Shown here piece by piece: positions 6,240-10,937 of a stretch of 10,937 nucleotides of DNA. Within the stretch, counting starts at the first letter, position 1; each line of letters opens with the position of its first letter. The stretch is from an uncultured Actinomycetes bacterium. GTDB taxonomy: Bacteria; Actinomycetota; Actinomycetes; S36-B12. The position numbers and the translations under genes are program-made. The DNA is taken from positions 1 through 10,937 of the forward strand of contig CALFIA010000267.1 in the NCBI GenBank assembly GCA_937876275.1. Direction: 5' to 3'. The notes beneath the pieces were generated by a model. That model was not told where the DNA came from. It was given only the letters and a program-made list of their open reading frames with translations, and made no database searches.

Positions 6240-7955
6240 ATGATTCGCCTCGCGCTCTCCCAGGTGAACACGGTCGTGGGCGATCTCAGCGGGAACGCGG
6301 ATCTCGTGCGCTCGCAGGCTCGACTTGCCCATGAACACGGCGCAGACTTCGTGGTCTTTCCCGAGATGACCCTCACCGGCTACCCGGTCGAGGATCTCGC
6401 CCTTCGCCCCTCATTCCAGGATGCTTCTGTCGCGTGCCTTCATCAGCTCGCGAGTGATCTCGAAACAGACGGACTCGGCGATCTCGTCTGCGTCGTGGGC
6501 TACCTCGACCATCTCGATGAGTCTGACCTCGGTATCGCCGGGCGACCGCGGCGAGCACCGGTGAATGCTGCCGCCGTGCTTCACGGTGGCCGCGTCGTCG
6601 CTCGGTACGTCAAGCATCATCTCCCGAACTACGGTGTTTTCGACGAGAACCGCTACTTCGTTGCGGGCGAGTCACCGCTCATGCTGCGCTTCGCGGGCAC
6701 CACGATCAGCGTGGCGATCTGCGAGGACCTCTGGCAGATGGGCGGTCCCGTCGCCTGGGCTCGCGCAAGTAATGCCGGTCTTCTCCTCGTCCTCAACGCT
6801 TCGCCCTACGAGCGCGATAAGGACGATGCTCGTTTCGACCTGTGCCGTGATCGCGCGCGCGAGTCCGGCGCAGTCATCGCCTACGCCAATCTCGTCGGCG
6901 GTCAGGACGAGCTGGTGTTCGACGGTGACTCGATGATCGTGCTCAGCGACGGCAGCCTCGCAGCGCGAGCGGCGCAGTTCACCACTGAGCTGCTCGTGGC
7001 CGACGTCGATATTCCCGACTCTGCGGCTCCTGAGTCGTACCTGTCGATCGAGGGTGCACCTCGCGTTCAGCAGGAGCGCCTCGACGCCACTGTGGCACCG
7101 CGACTCGATGCCCTGGCAGAGGTGTACGGCGCACTCGTCGTAGGCCTGCGCGACTATGTCGAGAAGAACGGCTTCCGAACCGTGCTCCTCGGCATGTCGG
7201 GTGGCATCGACTCAGCGCTGGTCGCGGCGATTGCCTGCGATGCGCTCGGGGCAGACCGAGTGTTCGGCGCCGCAATGCCCAGCGAGTACTCCTCCGGGCA
7301 CTCCGTCGATGATGCCTACGATCTCGCCGCACGCACGGGCGCCAGTATTCGCACGGTGCCGATCGCACCGATGGTTAATGCCTACCTGGGCTCAATGGAA
7401 CTCAGCGGCCTCGCCGAGGAGAACCTGCAGGCGCGGGTGCGTGGTACCACATTGATGGCCCTCTCGAATGCTGAAGGGCACCTCGTGCTCGCCACCGGCA
7501 ACAAGAGTGAGCTTTCAGTGGGCTACTCGACGATCTACGGCGATGCTGTCGGCGGCTTCGCGCCGATCAAGGACGTACCGAAGACTCTCGTCTGGGAACT
7601 CTCACGCTGGCGCAATGCCGAGGCCGAGCTCCGCGGCGACACTGCACCTATCCCGCCGAACAGCATCGAGAAGCCTCCGAGTGCTGAGCTCCGCCCGGGC
7701 CAGCTCGATACCGACTCGCTTCCCGACTATGAAGTACTCGATGCACTTCTCGCCAGATATGTCGACGGCGATCACAGCGCCGCGGCACTGGTCCAGGCAG
7801 GATTCACACCTGAACTCGTCGAGCGCATTCTGCGACTGACCGACCTTGCCGAATACAAGCGACGCCAATACCCGCCGGGCACGAAGATCAGCCTGCGCGC
7901 ATTCGGCCGCGATCGTCGACTTCCGATTACGAATCGCTGGCGCGAACGTTCCTAA
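6240..7955 (+). CDS. nadE: Glutamine-dependent NAD+ synthase
   Basis: Cytoplasmic enzyme for the last step of NAD+ synthesis: it amidates deamido-NAD+ using ATP and ammonia drawn from glutamine. From ATG 6240 it is 571 residues. The N-terminal nitrilase-fold glutaminase domain (about 1-265) has the Glu-Lys-Cys triad: Glu42 in VFPEMTLTGYP, Lys125 in RYVKHHLPNYGVFDE and Cys161 in VAICEDLW. The C-terminal synthetase domain (about 285-571) has the ATP-pyrophosphatase loop SGGIDS (320-325) and the conserved LATGNKSELSVGYSTIYGD stretch. Being two-domain, it needs no separate ammonia source. This is shorter than the roughly 680-residue mycobacterial NadE. A GTG at 6234 would add two residues, but it overlaps the AGGAG ribosome site. 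It is transcribed away from glnA2. The stop TAA overlaps the stop of the convergent MFS gene by four bases. Confidence 0.97.
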   Translation: MIRLALSQVNTVVGDLSGNADLVRSQARLAHEHGADFVVFPEMTLTGYPVEDLALRPSFQDASVACLHQLASDLETDGLGDLVCVVGYLDHLDESDLGIAGRPRRAPVNAAAVLHGGRVVARYVKHHLPNYGVFDENRYFVAGESPLMLRFAGTTISVAICEDLWQMGGPVAWARASNAGLLLVLNASPYERDKDDARFDLCRDRARESGAVIAYANLVGGQDELVFDGDSMIVLSDGSLAARAAQFTTELLVADVDIPDSAAPESYLSIEGAPRVQQERLDATVAPRLDALAEVYGALVVGLRDYVEKNGFRTVLLGMSGGIDSALVAAIACDALGADRVFGAAMPSEYSSGHSVDDAYDLAARTGASIRTVPIAPMVNAYLGSMELSGLAEENLQARVRGTTLMALSNAEGHLVLATGNKSELSVGYSTIYGDAVGGFAPIKDVPKTLVWELSRWRNAEAELRGDTAPIPPNSIEKPPSAELRPGQLDTDSLPDYEVLDALLARYVDGDHSAAALVQAGFTPELVERILRLTDLAEYKRRQYPPGTKISLRAFGRDRRLPITNRWRERS

Positions 7956-9643
7956 GCAGGCTTGTCGCCGGGGATCTCCTCGGCCAGCTGCTGCGGGTAC
8001 TCCGCGGCTTCCTCGCGCACGAGATCGTCAGCACTGCCTGGGCGGACGCTCGACGGCGGAGCATCCCCGACCTTGGGTGCATTGATCACCGGGAGGAGGA
8101 ACGCCACCAGGAGCGCCGCAATAACCACGATGACGAGGGAGATGATCATCGTCACGTGCGACGCACCAAGGAATGCGTCGAAGGCACTCGCCTGAAGTGA
8201 CGACGCAGTCTGGGCAGGCATGCCCGCCTCGACCGCGCCATTGAGCACGCCCACGGTGGCGACCACAGACTCGGATGCCGCAGTCTGAGCGGGTGCCGGC
8301 AGGGGAGAACCGGAGAGCATCGGCTCGAGTCGATTCGCGTAGGACGTCGCGAGCACGGTGCCGATGATCGCGACACCCAAGGCGCCACCTACCTGTCGCA
8401 CGGTGTTCTGCACTGCCGAGCCTGCGCCCGCACGAGCGAGCGGCAAGACGTTCTGCATCACCGTGGAGGCCGGTGCGATGACATTTCCCATGCCGAGTCC
8501 GAAGACGAAGAAGATGCCCAGGAGCAGCCAGATCGGCGTGCCCATGCGCAAGGTGAGCATGCCCAACAGGGACAGCGCGACCAGGAGCAAGCCTGTGGTC
8601 ATGACCGCTCGATAGCCGAATCGCTTGACGGTGTTGGCGCTGCGAGGTGCGGCAATGAGCTGACCCACGGCGAAGGGAATGAAGCAGAGGCCTGCCGTCA
8701 GAACCGAGAATCCACGCAGGATCTGAAGGTAGAACGGCAACGTGAAAGTGATGCCGGAAAGAGCGAAGAAGGCCATAGTCGCGGCGGCGAGACTAACGGC
8801 GTATCCGCGATTGCGGAAGAGCGAGACATCGAAGCTTGCGTGATCGCTTCGGGCCTCAAGCCACAGGAACAACGCGATGATCGCGAGCCCGATGATCACC
8901 GGGATGACCACCTCGAGGGAGAGCCAGTCGCGAGTCGATGACGCATTGATGATGCCGTAGATCAATGCGACGAGGCCGGCCACGGAGAGAAACAGGCCCA
9001 TGAAGTCGAGCTTGCGCGCATTCGGATTCTTGGTCTCCGGCACCACCCTGACAATCGCGATGATGCCGATCAACACGATAGGCACGTTGATCAGAAAGAC
9101 AGAGCCCCAGTCGTTACCGGTCAACCAGTTCGACCACTGCGGATGCTGAAGCAGAATTCCGCCGAGAACTGGGCCAAGCGCCACAGCAGCACCCACAGCA
9201 CCGGCCCACGCGCCGATGGCCTTGCCGCGCTCATGAGGAGGGAATACCACGGTGATGATTGCCAAGGTGGTGGGCAGTACTGCAGCACCGCCGATGCCCA
9301 TGACTGCGCGGAAGCCGATCAGCATCCCGACATTGACGGAGAAGGCACAAATCGCAGAGGCAACACCGAAGACCACCAGGCCAATGATGAGCACCTTCTT
9401 GCGGCCAATTCGGTCACCCAGGACACCCCAGGTGAAAAGCAGGGAGGCGAAGACGAGTACGTAGGAGTCGATTGCCCAGACAAGTGCACCCTGGGTCGCG
9501 GAGAGGTCTCGCTGAATGGTCGGCAGCGCGATGTTGAGCACCGTGTTGTCGAGGACAACCACGAGCAGGCTCACCACGAGAACGGCAAGAATCGCCCAGC
9601 GCTTGGGGTGCCCCTGGCCTGAGGTCATCCACGAGTTATCCAC
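7952..9643 (-). CDS. MFS transporter, DHA2 (14-TM) drug:proton antiporter family
   Basis: Integral membrane protein of about 563 residues with many long hydrophobic segments, consistent with the 14-helix DHA2 (EmrB/QacA) family, which exports drugs or metabolites using the proton gradient. TM1 carries LDNTVLNIALPTIQRDL (about 31-47), the DHA2 motif D1. Motif A, GVLGDRIGRKK (about 73-83), follows TM2, and the antiporter motif C, GPVLGGIL, lies in TM5 (about 157-164). A polar loop before the last helix and a hydrophilic Pro/Glu-rich C-terminal tail after it are typical. Start choice: GTG at 9643 has GGAG five bases upstream; ATG at 9628 (558 residues) and TTG at 9658 (568) are alternatives. The substrate cannot be read from sequence. 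No TetR- or MarR-type regulator is adjacent. It stands alone between cofactor genes with its own promoter region. Confidence 0.93.
   Translation of the reverse strand: MDNSWMTSGQGHPKRWAILAVLVVSLLVVVLDNTVLNIALPTIQRDLSATQGALVWAIDSYVLVFASLLFTWGVLGDRIGRKKVLIIGLVVFGVASAICAFSVNVGMLIGFRAVMGIGGAAVLPTTLAIITVVFPPHERGKAIGAWAGAVGAAVALGPVLGGILLQHPQWSNWLTGNDWGSVFLINVPIVLIGIIAIVRVVPETKNPNARKLDFMGLFLSVAGLVALIYGIINASSTRDWLSLEVVIPVIIGLAIIALFLWLEARSDHASFDVSLFRNRGYAVSLAAATMAFFALSGITFTLPFYLQILRGFSVLTAGLCFIPFAVGQLIAAPRSANTVKRFGYRAVMTTGLLLVALSLLGMLTLRMGTPIWLLLGIFFVFGLGMGNVIAPASTVMQNVLPLARAGAGSAVQNTVRQVGGALGVAIIGTVLATSYANRLEPMLSGSPLPAPAQTAASESVVATVGVLNGAVEAGMPAQTASSLQASAFDAFLGASHVTMIISLVIVVIAALLVAFLLPVINAPKVGDAPPSSVRPGSADDLVREEAAEYPQQLAEEIPGDKPA
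7967..7984 (+). terminator. Candidate terminator hairpin behind nadE
   Basis: GCCGGGG (7967-7973), loop ATCT, CCTCGGC (7978-7984): a seven-pair GC-rich stem with one G-U pair, starting 12 bases after the nadE stop. No T-run follows. U-less hairpins of this kind are proposed as terminators in high-GC Gram-positives, but the stem lies in the 3' coding sequence of the convergent MFS gene and could be chance. On the minus strand the G-U becomes an A-C mismatch, so it would favour nadE. Confidence 0.4.
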
Positions 9644-9648
9644 TCGAA

Positions 9649-9652
9649 CTCC
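9649..9652 (-). promoter_or_regulatory. Ribosome binding site of the MFS gene
   Basis: GGAG on the minus strand, followed by five bases and then GTG at 9643. The ATG at 9628 has no comparable site at proper distance, so this short motif is the reason the GTG start is preferred. Confidence 0.5.
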
Positions 9653-9757
9653 ATTCAATAGGGGTGATCCCGTGACTCGACGCTATCGGATGGGCGTTTC
9701 CCTCCCCCTCATGCCATGATGTGCATGTCCGGGGACTCCATCAGGGAGCCTCGAGAT
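9653..9757. promoter_or_regulatory. Divergent MFS/panB intergenic region
   Basis: This lies within the largest gene-free stretch of the window (9644-9766) and must promote the MFS gene leftward and panB rightward. Candidate -10 elements are CATGAT (9715-9720) for panB and TATTGA (9660-9655) for the MFS gene; neither has a good -35 partner. I see no riboswitch-like fold and no strong palindrome. ATG codons in the panB frame at 9716, 9719 and 9725 lie here, but they lack ribosome sites and would give an unusually long N-terminus. Confidence 0.35.
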
Positions 9758-9762
9758 GGGAG
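9758..9762 (+). promoter_or_regulatory. Ribosome binding site of panB
   Basis: GGGAG lies four bases before ATG 9767, somewhat close but usable. It supports the 278-residue PanB over longer versions from ATG 9716, 9719 or 9725, which have no such site. Confidence 0.55.
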
Positions 9763-9766
9763 CACG

Positions 9767-10603
9767 ATGAACGACCACATCCCTGCCCTCTATGGCAGCG
9801 CGAATGGCCGCCGCATCACGATGCGCGATCTGGCCCAGGCAACCGACGAAGGCCGTAAGTGGCCGATGATCACGGCCTATGACGCAATGACCGCCGCGAT
9901 CTTCGACGAGGCCGGCATTCCGGCACTGCTCGTTGGTGACTCCGCAGCCATGGTCGTCTACGGCTACGACTCCACTCTTCCGGTGAGTGTCGACGACATG
10001 CTGCCGCTGGTGAAGGCGGTCGTCCGCGGCTCGACCCGATCGATGGTCATTGCCGATCTCCCCTTTGGTAGCTACCAGGCCTCTGCTTCCCAGGCATTGG
10101 AGACCGCTGCAGCCTTCATGAAGGATGGCGGCGCGCATGCCGTCAAGCTCGAGGGTGGCCAGGCGATGCTGCCGCAGATCGAGACGCTGGCCAGCGCCGG
10201 CGTTCCCGTCATCGGTCACCTCGGCCTGACTCCGCAGTCGGTGAACCTGCTGGGCGGTTACCGCGTGCAAGGTCGCGGCGAAAGCGGCGAGATCTTGATG
10301 CGTGACGCCAAGGCAATGGAGGCATCTGGTGCGAGCGCACTCGTACTTGAGGCCGTGCCGGCCGATCTCGCGGCTCGAGTAACCGAGATTCTCTCGATCC
10401 CGACTATCGGAATTGGTGCCGGACCTGACACCGATGCGCAGGTCATCGTGTGGCAGGACCTCCTCGGCATGTCGAGCGGCCCGCTCCCCCGCTTCGTCAA
10501 GAAGTACGCAGATCTCCGGTCGATCATGAGCGACGGAGTTCAGCAGTGGGCTGCTGAGGTCGTATCTGGTGCCTACCCGGCGGCCGAGCACACGTACGCG
10601 TAA
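9767..10603 (+). CDS. panB: 3-methyl-2-oxobutanoate hydroxymethyltransferase (ketopantoate hydroxymethyltransferase)
   Basis: First committed step of pantothenate/CoA synthesis: transfers a hydroxymethyl group from 5,10-methylene-tetrahydrofolate to 2-oxoisovalerate, giving ketopantoate. Cytoplasmic TIM-barrel protein. From ATG 9767 it has 278 residues, the usual family length. Visible motifs are MITAYD near the start, LLVGDSAAMVVYGYDSTLP with metal ligand Asp58, ADLPFGSYQ with metal ligand Asp97, VKLEGG with Lys127 and Glu129, GHLGLTPQSVNLLGGYRVQGR, VLEAVP with the proposed catalytic Glu195, and PTIGIGAGPDTDAQV near the C-terminus. Nothing essential is missing. The in-frame ATG at 9716 would add 17 residues with no family likeness. 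No panC or panD is adjacent in view. In mycobacteria panB lies close to the glnE-glnA2 region, so the wider neighbourhood is conserved. It converges on the F420 oxidoreductase gene with five bases between stop codons. Confidence 0.97.
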   Translation: MNDHIPALYGSANGRRITMRDLAQATDEGRKWPMITAYDAMTAAIFDEAGIPALLVGDSAAMVVYGYDSTLPVSVDDMLPLVKAVVRGSTRSMVIADLPFGSYQASASQALETAAAFMKDGGAHAVKLEGGQAMLPQIETLASAGVPVIGHLGLTPQSVNLLGGYRVQGRGESGEILMRDAKAMEASGASALVLEAVPADLAARVTEILSIPTIGIGAGPDTDAQVIVWQDLLGMSSGPLPRFVKKYADLRSIMSDGVQQWAAEVVSGAYPAAEHTYA

Positions 10604-10621
10604 GCCAGTTACACGTCTGTG
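10591..10621. terminator. Candidate bidirectional terminator across the panB / npdG stop codons
   Basis: Bases 10591-10603 pair with 10609-10621 around the five-base loop GCCAG. Of 13 positions, ten are Watson-Crick, one is G-U, and two are mismatched (10599/10613 and 10595/10617). The inner stem is made of the two stop codons themselves: panB TAA (10601-10603) pairs with the TTA that reads as TAA on the other strand (10609-10611). The stem could therefore form in transcripts from either side. There is no T-tract on either strand and the inner arms are not GC-rich, so strength is uncertain. Confidence 0.45.
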
Positions 10622-10937
10622 ACGCGCAACCCGGCGTGTGCCTTGTAGCGACGATTCATCGAGATCAGGTTCGCAGTCATTGCCTCGACCTGACCACAGT
10701 TGCGCAGACGACCGGCGTAGATGCCTCGGATACCCGGGATGCGATTGGCAAGAGCCTGGGTGATGTCAGTGGCTTCGCGATCATCGCCGACGACCAAGAC
10801 ATCGGTATCGATCGAATCGACGGACTCATCAAGCAGCAACACGGCTGAGATGTGATGGAACGCGCCGGTGACTCGTGAGCCGGGCAGCAGGACCGCGGCC
10901 TGCTGGGCAGCGGAACCCTCCGCCACTTCGAGACCGA
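10609..10937 (-). CDS. npdG: NADPH-dependent F420 reductase (F420H2:NADP+ oxidoreductase), C-terminal part; 5' end outside window
   Basis: The frame is open from the right edge to TAA at 10611-10609; about 109 codons are visible, roughly the C-terminal half of a family of about 210-230 residues. A GTG at 10926 is internal, because the frame continues as ...GLEVAEGSAA. Recognisable parts are GSAAQQAAVLLPGSRVTGAF followed by HHISA, corresponding to the AFH...A segment of archaeal Fno; DVLVVGDDREATDI, the family's conserved GDD; and the C-terminal helix region AGRLRNCGQVEAMTANLISM. The enzyme moves hydride between NADP(H) and coenzyme F420, linking F420-dependent reductions or biosynthesis to the NADPH pool. 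The N-terminal Rossmann nucleotide motif is not in the window, so specificity cannot be read directly. A related NAD(P)-binding reductase is possible but less likely. Confidence 0.86.
   Translation of the reverse strand, partial: GLEVAEGSAAQQAAVLLPGSRVTGAFHHISAVLLLDESVDSIDTDVLVVGDDREATDITQALANRIPGIRGIYAGRLRNCGQVEAMTANLISMNRRYKAHAGLRVTDV

Noticed and set aside
9711..9726. ATGC...GCAT dyad as an operator for the MFS gene
   Set aside because: Only the outer four bases on each side pair; the interior is not symmetric, and no regulator gene is adjacent.
9683..10591. Long open frame (302 codons) on the minus strand opposite panB
   Set aside because: It lies almost entirely antisense to panB, whose motifs are unmistakable. 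Its translation has no family likeness and is rich in Arg, His and Gly as expected from a complementary frame in high-GC DNA.
1..10937. Mobile element, CRISPR array, defence system or biosynthetic gene cluster
   Set aside because: No transposase or integrase motifs, no terminal inverted repeats, no periodic repeats and no toxin or nuclease-like genes were found. All genes belong to recognised families.

Overview
The window looks like a piece of an Actinomycetota (high-GC Gram-positive) chromosome. The reasons are a GC content that looks clearly above 55% by eye, several GTG starts, a GlnA2-type glutamine synthetase in the same operon as a two-domain GlnE (glnA2 and glnE are also neighbours in mycobacteria), and a coenzyme F420-dependent NADP oxidoreductase. 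The genus cannot be fixed from the sequence alone. The DNA is packed with genes: no gene-free stretch exceeds about 125 bases, and I saw no rRNA, tRNA, CRISPR array, transposase or long repeat.

Layout, left to right. (1) The 3' part of a plus-strand gene for a phosphodiester-glycosidase (DUF2233/NAGPA-like) protein, whose start lies outside the window. (2) A minus-strand operon, read right to left: glnA2 (glutamine synthetase type I, GlnA2 clade), a class I glutamine amidotransferase that starts inside the glnA2 stop codon (GTGA overlap), and glnE (glutamine synthetase adenylyltransferase/adenylyl-removase). The 3' end of glnE overlaps the 3' end of the first gene by 25 bases. (3) A 69-base divergent intergenic region, then nadE (glutamine-dependent NAD+ synthase) on the plus strand. 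(4) A minus-strand 14-TM drug-exporter-type MFS gene (DHA2 family) whose stop codon overlaps the nadE stop. (5) A 123-base divergent region, then panB (ketopantoate hydroxymethyltransferase) on the plus strand. (6) The C-terminal half of a minus-strand npdG-like F420:NADP oxidoreductase, converging on panB with only 5 bases between stop codons and running off the right edge.

Functionally the centre of the window is a glutamine cluster. It holds a GS-family ligase, a glutamine-amidotransferase-fold enzyme and the GS-modifying enzyme in one operon, back to back with an NAD+ synthase that consumes glutamine. The flanking genes serve cofactor supply or use (NAD, pantothenate/CoA, F420). Most of this is ordinary core metabolism. 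The points most worth a second look are the amidotransferase wedged between glnA2 and glnE, the replacement of the adenylylation tyrosine by tryptophan in GlnA2 although glnE is in the same operon, and hairpins built across or just beyond convergent stop codons. I see no clear evidence of an undescribed multi-gene system such as a defence island, biosynthetic cluster or mobile element.
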